Assembly (NCBI GenBank): GCA_041746105.1
Contig: JBGTHP010000013.1
Coordinates: 1-6,009, forward strand
Length of the DNA stretch: 6,009 nt
Direction: 5' to 3'
Source: JBFHRE01 sp041746105
GTDB taxonomy: Bacteria; Actinomycetota; Acidimicrobiia; Spongiisociales; ZC4RG35
The position numbers and the translations under genes were made by a program. The notes under the pieces are model-generated. The model saw only the letters and a program-made list of their open reading frames with translations. It ran no database searches and had not been told where the DNA came from. Shown in pieces: positions 1 through 5,153 of this stretch; the first letter of the stretch is position 1, and the number at the start of each line of letters is the position of its first letter.

Positions 1-305
1 GTGGTGAGGGCGACGGTCCCCGTGACCAGAGCGACGGCAGCGGCGGCCGAAGCCATCCGTTCGCCGGGGCCGGGTGCCAGCTGGAACCAGCGCTCGTCAA
101 GTCGACGGGTGAAGACCACGGCCAGCGCCACCCCGGCCGCCACCACGACGGTCAGGTGACCCAGGACCGTGGCGAGCAACCGGTGGTTCGGGATGCCATC
201 GATCAGGAGAAGCAGGACCGCCGGGGGAAGCGTCACCAGCAGGCTCCGAGAGGCGGTGATGATGCCCCACTCGAGCGGCGGCCGTGATCCCGGTGTTCTT
301 CTCAT
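1..305 (-). CDS. Multi-pass membrane protein, N-terminal part (runs off left edge)
   Basis: The minus strand reads open from an ATG at 305 to the window edge, giving 101 residues. This ATG overlaps the stop codon of the DUF547 gene as ATGA (302-305), the classic arrangement for translational coupling, and this fixes the start. The protein begins with a basic and proline-rich stretch (MRRTPGSRPP). It then shows hydrophobic segments at about residues 21-36, 43-65 and 84-101, the last cut by the edge. A short charged loop (RRLDER, about residues 67-72) lies between the second and third. This fits an integral inner-membrane protein, but I recognise no family signature. By position it is the third gene of a DUF3179-DUF547-membrane protein cluster and is probably co-transcribed with them. 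The function is unknown. Confidence 0.72.
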   Translation of the reverse strand, partial: MRRTPGSRPPLEWGIITASRSLLVTLPPAVLLLLIDGIPNHRLLATVLGHLTVVVAAGVALAVVFTRRLDERWFQLAPGPGERMASAAAAVALVTGTVALT

Positions 306-1084
306 CGAACCGAGCATGCCAGACTCCACTCGTAGGACTGGAACTCGACCCGGGGCCCGGTGGCCGCGATCCATCCGGTCACATCGGGAGCCAGCCACGG
401 TGAGAGAGCGGTCAGCACCTTCCGCCGCCCGACCGGGAGCAGCAAAGGCATCCGCTGGGGCCGGACGAAGTCGGCGCCGTACCAGAGGAAGATCCGGGAG
501 AGCAGAACCCGACCGCCTGCCACATCGACCAGGACGGCTCCATCCGCCAGCATCGTTCGCATCTGAGTATCGAGTTGGGCCGAGATGCCCTGGCCGGAAT
601 AGGGCTCGGCCCGCAGGGTGGGACACGACACCGACCCGCACACGAGGGCGGCGTGGATGCGGGGATCGCCGAATCGTCTCAGCTTGGCGTGCTCGATGGC
701 ATCCAGCGACAGAACCTCTCCGGCCACCGTCACGGACGGCCGCCGAAATCCCCCCGGCACCCGGAGGACCGAGTGGGCCCCGGCGGAGGCCGCCTCGGCG
801 GCCAGCAGCAATGCCCCGGCGTTGTACACGTTGATCCAGAACGCCAGCGCCTCATCGCGTTCCAGTCGATCTGGTTCCACATGCCGGATGCCGGAGAGGT
901 ATGCCTCGACCGGGCCGGTGAGAGCTGCGAGCGCCCCCATTCCCTCCCGCCGCAGCACCTGGAGTGGTTCGACCAACTCGTCATGGGTCCATCGTTCCCC
1001 ACCGGCCGGTTGCGGAGGGCGGGTCGTACGCAAGGAGGTCCATACCGACCAGGCGACCGCCAGCGGATTGGGTGAATCACTCAC
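302..1084 (-). CDS. DUF547 domain-containing protein
   Basis: This 260-residue protein carries the recognisable DUF547 blocks: AFWINVYNAG at about residues 81-90, DPRIHAALVCGSVSCP at about 140-155 and FLWYGADF at about 199-206. A YEWSLA motif sits near the C-terminus (about 251-256). Cys149 and Cys154 lie in the conserved CGSVSC block. DUF547 proteins are widespread, but their biochemical role is not established as far as I know. There is no obvious signal peptide, so location is unclear. I chose the GTG at 1084 because it begins just after the DUF3179 stop (17 bp downstream). The frame can be extended to an ATG at 1147, but this would overlap the upstream gene by 47 bp and add an arginine-rich tail that looks like antisense shadow. 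The gene is coupled at its 3' end to the membrane protein by an ATGA overlap. Confidence 0.88.
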   Translation of the reverse strand: MSDSPNPLAVAWSVWTSLRTTRPPQPAGGERWTHDELVEPLQVLRREGMGALAALTGPVEAYLSGIRHVEPDRLERDEALAFWINVYNAGALLLAAEAASAGAHSVLRVPGGFRRPSVTVAGEVLSLDAIEHAKLRRFGDPRIHAALVCGSVSCPTLRAEPYSGQGISAQLDTQMRTMLADGAVLVDVAGGRVLLSRIFLWYGADFVRPQRMPLLLPVGRRKVLTALSPWLAPDVTGWIAATGPRVEFQSYEWSLACSVR

Positions 1085-1100
1085 CGATCGAGCCGCTCGC

Positions 1101-2288
1101 TCACGACTCGACCAGGAACGTTCCCGGTCGATAGGTTGCCCAGGCAAACCAGAACGTGTCCAGGTGGGGGATACGTTCCAGGCTGCTGCCCGCCAATTCC
1201 CCGCTGATGGCGCGGCCGGTCACATCCCAGGTGGTCCCGGTCTCCACATCGGAGTAGCCTTCGCCGGAGGCCTCGAACGTGAGTTGTCGCCCATCGACGA
1301 GCGGTGAGAAGACCCCGACCGAGCCGACGTCGCGCCCGTCGGCAACGCCCACTCCTTCCAGGGCGGTGGCCTGGCCGGCCTTCCAGAGGATCACCACCGG
1401 GGTCTCGCCGACCGTCGAGTTGGTGGCGCGGGCCTCACCACCGGCAACCGCCGCCAGCAGGAACGCCACCGAGTCGTCTCCGATGCTGATGCCCACCACC
1501 CGATCTTTGGCCCGGGCCCGGTCGTCGGGGGTACCGAGGAACAGGAAGGGCCGGCTGTCGGGGTCGTCGTACCCGGTATAGGGGTTTCGCCCATAGTCGC
1601 GCCGGTGTCCGGTCTCCGTGCTCAGGACCGTCCCATCCGGATAGGCAGCCTTGAAATCGGCCCAGGACAGGAGTGGGGAGGAGATCGGCTCGAGCTGCTC
1701 CCCGGTCAGGACCCCGGCCACCGCCCGACCATCGAAATGAGTCCAGAGACTCTCGGTCGCCCGGTCATACATCACCAGCGCCGAGGCATACAGACTTCCC
1801 GATGTCCCAAAGGTGGTTTCCACCCCCCGCACCTGGCGACGGTAGGAGATAGCGCTGTTGCACAACGGACAGTAGGTGATGGCTACCGGGACACCGCCGA
1901 CGGTGTCGTTGACGATCTCGTGCCAGATGAGGATCTGCACCGGGTAGGCGCGGGCGTCTCCCCCGACCTCGAGGGCAACCACGGCCTCGCTGTCCTGCAT
2001 CGACGGGTCGGACTCGGCGATCGTGCGAAACTGCGGCGAGTCGATCGGTGGAATCCCGTCCGGAGGCGGGCCACCCGAGATGATCTGGCTGGTATCGACC
2101 AGCGGCGGCGGCAGATCCGGATTTGCCAGGTCGGTCAGCGCCGACGGCCCCTCGGGTAGACCGTCGAGCGGTCGACTCTCGGAGGTCGAAGGGGGATCGG
2201 TCGCCCGGCTGGACGTTACGGAACCGGATTCCCCGCCACAGGCGGCCAGGACGACCAGCAGCGCAGCCGCCAAAGCGATTGATCTCAT
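1101..2288 (-). CDS. DUF3179 domain-containing lipoprotein
   Basis: This 395-residue protein starts with a lipoprotein signal peptide: a short basic start (MRS), a hydrophobic run and the lipobox L-A-A-C with the lipidated Cys at residue 17. A Ser/Thr/Pro/Gly-rich tether follows up to about residue 65. The rest is a DUF3179 domain. Its landmarks are PPDGIPPIDSPQF (about 75-87), the RAYPVQILIWHEIVND block (about 113-128), the CPLCNSA motif (about 140-146), SLWTHFDGRAVAG (about 180-192), the DYGRNPYTGY stretch (about 231-240) and FWFAWATYRPGT near the C-terminus. The cysteines in CPLC are the most conspicuous candidate functional residues, but the family has no established activity that I know of. 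The protein is predicted to be anchored outside the cytoplasmic membrane. A GTG at 2291 directly precedes the chosen ATG, and no strong Shine-Dalgarno sequence separates the two. It is the first gene of the minus-strand cluster with DUF547. Confidence 0.92.
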   Translation of the reverse strand: MRSIALAAALLVVLAACGGESGSVTSSRATDPPSTSESRPLDGLPEGPSALTDLANPDLPPPLVDTSQIISGGPPPDGIPPIDSPQFRTIAESDPSMQDSEAVVALEVGGDARAYPVQILIWHEIVNDTVGGVPVAITYCPLCNSAISYRRQVRGVETTFGTSGSLYASALVMYDRATESLWTHFDGRAVAGVLTGEQLEPISSPLLSWADFKAAYPDGTVLSTETGHRRDYGRNPYTGYDDPDSRPFLFLGTPDDRARAKDRVVGISIGDDSVAFLLAAVAGGEARATNSTVGETPVVILWKAGQATALEGVGVADGRDVGSVGVFSPLVDGRQLTFEASGEGYSDVETGTTWDVTGRAISGELAGSSLERIPHLDTFWFAWATYRPGTFLVES

Positions 2289-2320
2289 CACCGATCAAAC
2301 CGAGAGAAAGGACCGAAGGT

Positions 2321-2342
2321 TCGGGAACAGTCGCATTCCCGA
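2321..2342. repeat. Inverted repeat between crp-like gene and DUF3179 gene
   Basis: A perfect 7-bp inverted repeat (TCGGGAA, 8-nt spacer, TTCCCGA) lies in the 62-bp gap between the stop of the Crp-like gene and the start of the DUF3179 gene. It could be a weak transcription terminator for the regulator gene or a binding site controlling the downstream cluster. No clear run of T follows it on the minus strand, so a strong intrinsic terminator is unlikely. The role is unassigned. Confidence 0.4.
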
Positions 2343-2350
2343 CGGTTCGC

Positions 2351-3037
2351 TCAGGCCAGGCTCTCGCCGGCGACGGCCGCCAGCGCCTCCCGATCGGTGA
2401 CTTCGATCCGCCGGTATCCCGAATCGACGGCCCCGAGTTGCCTGAGTCGGGCCAACGACTCGTTGACGGTCTGCCGGCTGGCAGCGAGCAAGGTGGCTAT
2501 GGCGGACTGGGACAGTTCGACCCGTCCGGTAGCCCGGCTCTCGTCAAGCAGGAGGTCGGCCACCTGGGCTAGGACCGTCTTTCTCATGAGATGAAGGACG
2601 CGCCGTTGCGTCTCCTCCAACTGGCGGAGCCCTGCCACCAGCCAGCGCATACAGATAGCCGGATGGTTGGCAAGTTCCGGAATGAGTCGATCCCGATCGA
2701 GGCGGAAGGCCTTCACCCGACCCACCGCCTGAGCCGATGACATGTAGGTGCCGCCACCGAACATGGCGATGTCACCCAACACCGAACCGGATCCAACGCG
2801 GGACACCACCCGGCGCTTTCCTTCGGTGGTGCGATAGATGTCGATCTCGCCCGACTGGATCAGGTAGGCGCTGGTGGCCTCGGCACCCTCCTTGAACAGG
2901 TGAGTACCCGGGTACCTTTCGATCGGCTCACCCACCTTCGCCAGCATCTCGACGTCGGCCGGCGTCAGCGGGAGATAATCGGGACGCCCGAACGAACGGG
3001 CAATCCATGCCAAGTGCTGCTGGTCTGCGACATCCAT
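2351..3037 (-). CDS. Crp/Fnr-family transcriptional regulator
   Basis: This 228-residue protein has the two-domain architecture of the Crp/Fnr family. Residues of about 25-140 form a cyclic-nucleotide-binding-like beta roll, with GTHLFKEGAEATSAYLIQSGEIDIYR at its front. The cassette GDIAMFGGGTYMSSA falls at about 88-102. A long dimerisation helix spans about 120-160. A winged helix-turn-helix follows (LSQSAIATLLAASRQTVNESLARLRQLG, about 165-192), where SRQTVNESL is the recognition helix. The cassette has S/M where E. coli CRP has the Arg that contacts the cAMP phosphate, so the ligand is probably not classical cAMP. No Fnr-type N-terminal cysteine cluster is present. I set the start at the ATG at 3037 because an AGGG lies about 6 nt upstream and the family homology begins there. 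The frame stays open to 3256, but that extension is low-complexity and unlike the family. Its targets are not evident. Confidence 0.92.
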   Translation of the reverse strand: MDVADQQHLAWIARSFGRPDYLPLTPADVEMLAKVGEPIERYPGTHLFKEGAEATSAYLIQSGEIDIYRTTEGKRRVVSRVGSGSVLGDIAMFGGGTYMSSAQAVGRVKAFRLDRDRLIPELANHPAICMRWLVAGLRQLEETQRRVLHLMRKTVLAQVADLLLDESRATGRVELSQSAIATLLAASRQTVNESLARLRQLGAVDSGYRRIEVTDREALAAVAGESLA

Positions 3038-3379
3038 CAACCCTGCAACCGTCGGGACCACGACATTGTTCCGACCGATGCTCTGATCAGCCTTCTGACC
3101 GGTGCCGTCGGACTCCTCGCCAGTCGCCGACGCCCCGACGTTCGGCTCCTGATGGCAGGTGTGTTCCTGTTTATGCTCGGAGGCATCGGTCTGTGGGCGC
3201 CGCACTGAACTCGCCACGACAACGCCACCAACCGACTCGAACGCCATCATTCCCAAGCGATGGCACCCTGGTTCGATCCCCCCGGAGTCGACGTCGGCAC
3301 TCTCCTCATCCGCACCTGCTCGACACGGATACCAACGCTCACGCTCTCAGATACAGAGCAAGGTTTCATAAACTACCAC
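3038..3379. other. Divergent intergenic region between crp-like gene and merR operon
   Basis: About 340 bp separate the start of the minus-strand Crp-like gene from the merR promoter on the plus strand. The region must carry the promoter of the Crp-like gene, but I find no convincing -35/-10 pair for it. A 5-bp-stem hairpin (GCTCT, 7-nt loop, AGAGC) lies at 3343-3359. A plus-strand stretch encoding a hydrophobic peptide is described separately. No RNA gene is evident. Confidence 0.5.
3077..3208 (+). pseudogene. Possible C-terminal remnant of a small membrane protein
   Basis: On the plus strand, an open frame ending in TGA at 3206-3208 encodes about 43 residues beginning DALISLLTGAVGLLASRRR. 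After a basic turn it continues with a second hydrophobic segment (LLMAGVFLFMLGGIGLW). This pattern of two transmembrane segments around an R-R-R-P-D loop resembles the C-terminal part of small actinobacterial membrane proteins of the DUF4383 type, where an L-L-T-G-x-x-G-L-L motif is common. That resemblance is from memory and is tentative. No start codon or ribosome binding site sits at the right place: the only in-frame starts lie inside the antisense of the Crp-like gene. If real, it is a 5'-truncated remnant. It could equally be a chance reading of the noncoding strand. Confidence 0.3.
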
Positions 3380-3410
3380 TTGACCTTCAAGGGACTCGAA
3401 GGTCTATGGT
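3380..3410 (+). promoter_or_regulatory. MerR-type promoter and operator
   Basis: A -35 element TTGACC (3380-3385) and a -10 element TATGGT (3405-3410) are separated by exactly 19 bp, the over-long spacing that defines promoters twisted open by MerR-family activators. The spacer region holds a perfect dyad: GACCTTC (3382-3388), nine bases, then GAAGGTC (3398-3404). This is the arrangement known for CueR-, ZntR- and MerR-type operators. It lies directly in front of a merR gene, so autoregulation together with control of the downstream operon is the natural reading. The -10 element ends 7 nt before the merR ATG, so transcription would start at or next to the start codon. Confidence 0.88.
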
Positions 3411-3417
3411 CGGTTCC

Positions 3418-3816
3418 ATGAGGATCGGACAGGCCGCGAGTCGAGCACAGTTGGAACCGTCGGCGATTCGTTTCTACGAGTCCGCCGGAGTGTTACCGGC
3501 GCCGGCGCGTACCGACGCCGGCTACCGCCACTACGACGAGACCGGCGTCGAGTTGATGCGATTCGTGCGCCGGCTACGTGCACTCGAGTTGCCGCTCGAC
3601 GACATCCGGGAGATCGTACGACTGTGGACATCCGGTGAGGCGCCGTGTCAACCGGTCCGCGACGCGATCACCCGCGAGTCCGAAGCGGTTGATCAGCGAA
3701 TCGCCGAGCTGACCCGGCTCCGCGCCGAACTGCGCTCCCTGCAACAACGCATGGACTTGATCGTCGACCAGTGGCCTCAGTCCTGCGTATGCCACGTAAT
3801 CGAAGAAACCCCGTGA
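3418..3816 (+). CDS. MerR-family transcriptional regulator (thiol- or metal-responsive type)
   Basis: This 132-residue protein begins with the MerR winged-helix domain: MRIGQAASRAQLEPSAIRFY, then ESAGVLP and a TDAGYRHYD wing (residues 1-40). A second helix pair (about 44-70) and a long dimerisation helix (about 78-116) follow. Length is typical for metal-sensing MerR members. Cys77 sits at the start of the dimerisation helix (A-P-C-Q-P-V), and Cys123 and Cys125 form a C-x-C in the short C-terminal loop. Sensors such as MerR, ZntR and CueR place metal-binding cysteines in these regions, so a soft metal or reactive sulfur/selenium species is a plausible inducer; the exact ligand cannot be told. 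The ATG at 3418 begins the homology. With the promoter's -10 ending at 3410, the mRNA is probably leaderless. The thioredoxin-like gene follows 10 bp downstream, in the same operon. Confidence 0.93.
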   Translation: MRIGQAASRAQLEPSAIRFYESAGVLPAPARTDAGYRHYDETGVELMRFVRRLRALELPLDDIREIVRLWTSGEAPCQPVRDAITRESEAVDQRIAELTRLRAELRSLQQRMDLIVDQWPQSCVCHVIEETP

Positions 3817-3826
3817 GGTAGATGTC

Positions 3827-4129
3827 ATGAAAGTCACGTTGCAGTACTTCGACGGCTGTCCCAACTGGAAGGAAACCGAAGCCCACATCGAGACCCTCCG
3901 ATGGGAGGGCTTCGATCTGAACATCCACCGACAGTTGATCGATTCACCCGACACGGCCGAAGAGCTCGGGTTCCGGGGCTCGCCCTCGGTCCTCATCGAT
4001 GGGGTCGATCCGTTCTCCAACCCCGACGCCCCGGTCGGTCTCGCCTGCCGCGTGTATGTCACCGAGAGCGGCTACGCCGGGTCGCCGAGCCTCTACCAAC
4101 TCCGCACAGCAATCAGAAAGGCCAGCTGA
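3827..4129 (+). CDS. Thioredoxin-like small protein of merR operons
   Basis: This 100-residue protein opens with a beta strand and an active-site-like FDGCPNW (residues 8-14). This is a thioredoxin-fold CxxC position reduced to a single cysteine (C11-P-N-W14). A cis-proline-like loop RGSPSVLIDG (50-59) follows, then DPFSNPDAPVGLACRVY with Cys74, and a C-terminal AGSPSLYQL. Actinobacterial genomes commonly carry such proteins beside merR. They are annotated as thioredoxin family or, loosely, alkylmercury lyase; I see no basis for claiming organomercurial cleavage. It is probably a cytosolic thiol protein that could accept or deliver sulfur, selenium or electrons, perhaps for the rhodanese encoded next. 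A Shine-Dalgarno-like GAGGT (3815-3819) lies 7 nt upstream and overlaps the merR stop. Only one base separates its stop from the rhodanese start, so the two are very probably translated in tandem. Confidence 0.88.
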   Translation: MKVTLQYFDGCPNWKETEAHIETLRWEGFDLNIHRQLIDSPDTAEELGFRGSPSVLIDGVDPFSNPDAPVGLACRVYVTESGYAGSPSLYQLRTAIRKAS

Positions 4130-4130
4130 C

Positions 4131-4886
4131 ATGGTCACCAGCATCGACCGCACCCGGCTACTCGAACTCATCGACCAAGAGGCACAAGTGGTCGATGTGC
4201 TTCCCGACCCCGAATACACCGCCCAGCACATCCCCGGTGCGGTCAACATCCCGCTTCGCCAGCTCGACGCCGAAGCCACGTTGGGGCTGCGGCGGGACAA
4301 ACCGGTGGTGGTCTACTGCCACGACGGCCTTTGAGACATGTCTCCACGAGCCGCGTGCCGGCTCGAAGCACTCGGATTCGAACAGGTCTACGACTACACC
4401 GATGGTATCGCCGACTGGAAAGCCGCCGGCCTACAAGTCGACGGTGTCGCGGACCTGGGCCTTCGCATCGCCGACGCCACCCGACCCGACATCCCCACCG
4501 CCGAACCCCACGAGACAATCGGGACCGCACGCCGACGAACCAACGAGGCAGGATGGGATGAAGCGCTGGTGGTCGACTGCCACGGCATCGTAGTTGGGCG
4601 CCTCAGGGGCTCGACCTGGGACACCGACGACCACCAAGCCGTCGACACGGTGATGGAACTCGGGCCGACCACAGTTCGACCCGACGGAACTCTGCACAAC
4701 CTCCTCGAACGGATGGACAAGCACGGCACCACGCTCGTAGTCCTCTCCGACCCTCAAGGACACCTCATCGGCGTCGTCCTCGCCGACGACGCCCGCCAGC
4801 TCGTAAACGGCGAGACCGCCGAACGAGTATGGCAAGAATGCGACGGCTGCCCCGGACGCTGGACCCCAGCCAAGCCCACCAACTGA
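4131..4886 (+). CDS. Predicted selenoprotein: rhodanese-CBS fusion with in-frame TGA (Sec68)
   Basis: Read straight through one TGA at 4332-4334, this frame gives a 251-residue protein. Residues 1-104 are a rhodanese domain: VVDVLPDPEYTAQHIPGAVNIP (about 20-41), then VVVYCHDGL ending at 67, the TGA at 68, and DMSPRAACRLEALGF (69-83) with YDYTDGIADW (87-96). Cys63 occupies the usual rhodanese nucleophile position. As I recall, actinobacterial homologues read Y-C-x-D-x-x-C-D-x-S-x-R-A-A here, so TGA replaces a cysteine. Residues of about 140-225 are CBS-like, including VVDCHGIVVGRLRG and VMELGPTTVRPDG. The tail carries C237-D-G-C240. The stretch after the TGA is open for 183 codons and intact. 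An ATG at 4338 lacks any Shine-Dalgarno sequence, so an independent second gene is unlikely. TGA ends neighbouring genes, so a changed genetic code is unlikely. A SECIS-like hairpin follows. The alternative is a recent nonsense mutation or sequencing error. Confidence 0.8.
4347..4365 (+). promoter_or_regulatory. Putative bacterial SECIS hairpin
   Basis: The arms CGAGCCG (4347-4353) and CGGCTCG (4359-4365) form a perfect 7-bp stem around the 5-nt loop CGTGC (4354-4358). The stem starts 12 nt after the TGA, and the loop begins 19 nt after it. Bacterial SECIS elements lie within the coding region just downstream of the UGA, with an apical loop roughly 16-37 nt away and a G among the first two loop bases. 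Here that G is at 4355. The element would recruit SelB with charged tRNA-Sec. A high-GC gene can form such stems by chance, so the hairpin supports the recoding call but does not prove it. Confidence 0.65.
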
Positions 4887-5093
4887 CCCACCTACGTTTA
4901 CGGCGACGCGCCAAGAGAGCGCCTATGCCGGTCGCCCGATGGCAACAAAACCTGCACAATTGCCAGCATCGCCGCCAACACCTCAAACGAGCTGATTCGA
5001 GTGCACACCTGCCGACGAGTGGAAGATGGCCGGCGACTCGCCACACACTCGGGCAGGGATGCCGGCGTGGAACAGATTGCCATGACCGGCGCG

Positions 5094-5127
5094 CTCGAAC
5101 CCATGACTTCTACCGTGTGAAAGCAGA
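5094..5127 (-). tRNA. Fragment resembling the 3' half of tRNA-Val(CAC)
   Basis: On the minus strand, a stem-loop with arms CTGCT and GGTAG (with wobble pairs) surrounds a 7-nt loop TTCACAC whose central triplet CAC would be a valine anticodon. It is followed by a variable-loop-like AAGTC and a T-arm start ATGGGTTCGAGC. This order matches the middle of an actinobacterial tRNA-Val. The 3' side of the T stem and the acceptor stem are not recognisable, and there is no D arm upstream, so this is a non-functional fragment if it is tRNA-derived at all. tRNA 3' halves are common integration sites, which would fit the nearby mobile-element debris. Confidence 0.3.
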
Positions 5128-5131
5128 ACGA

Positions 5132-5153
5132 AGGCCCCGAGATCTCGGGCCCC
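5132..5153. repeat. GC-rich palindrome and 9-bp direct repeat at IS break point
   Basis: A perfect 14-bp palindrome, CCCGAGATCTCGGG, lies at 5136-5149. It can be extended to GGCC-type arms with one bulged base. GGCCCCGAG occurs twice in direct orientation (5133-5141 and 5148-5156). The structure sits where the IS3 orfA homology stops. It could fold as a terminator-like hairpin for the plus-strand operon upstream, although no T run follows. It may instead be a recombination scar. Confidence 0.45.

Noticed and set aside
2279..2298. Fnr-box-like TTGAT...ATCAA around the DUF3179 start
   Set aside because: The half-sites are 10 bases apart rather than the 4 expected of an Fnr/Crp-type box, and they overlap the start codon.
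3037..3256. N-terminal extension of the Crp-like protein to an ATG at 3256
   Set aside because: The extra 73 residues are polar and low-complexity without family resemblance, while the ATG at 3037 has a ribosome-binding-like AGGG and marks the start of homology.
3262..3290. tRNA T-arm-like GGTTCGATCCC on the plus strand
   Set aside because: The flanking bases do not form a 5-bp T stem, and no anticodon arm or acceptor stem is visible upstream. Treated as chance, although it mirrors the tRNA-like fragment on the other side of the operon.
4338..4886. Independent downstream gene starting at the ATG at 4338 (182 residues)
   Set aside because: It begins in the middle of the rhodanese active-site loop, has no Shine-Dalgarno sequence, and is in the same frame as the upstream part with only the TGA and one codon between. 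Read-through as a selenoprotein explains both halves better.
4131..4886. Alternative genetic code in which TGA encodes Trp or Gly
   Set aside because: TGA serves as the natural stop for merR, the thioredoxin-like gene, the rhodanese frame itself and the GH130 gene in this same window.
5094..5130. tRNA-Sec (selC) with a TCA anticodon
   Set aside because: TCA occurs in the loop, but placing it as the anticodon breaks the anticodon stem; pairing supports CAC (Val) instead. The long extra arm and 8-bp acceptor stem of tRNA-Sec are absent.
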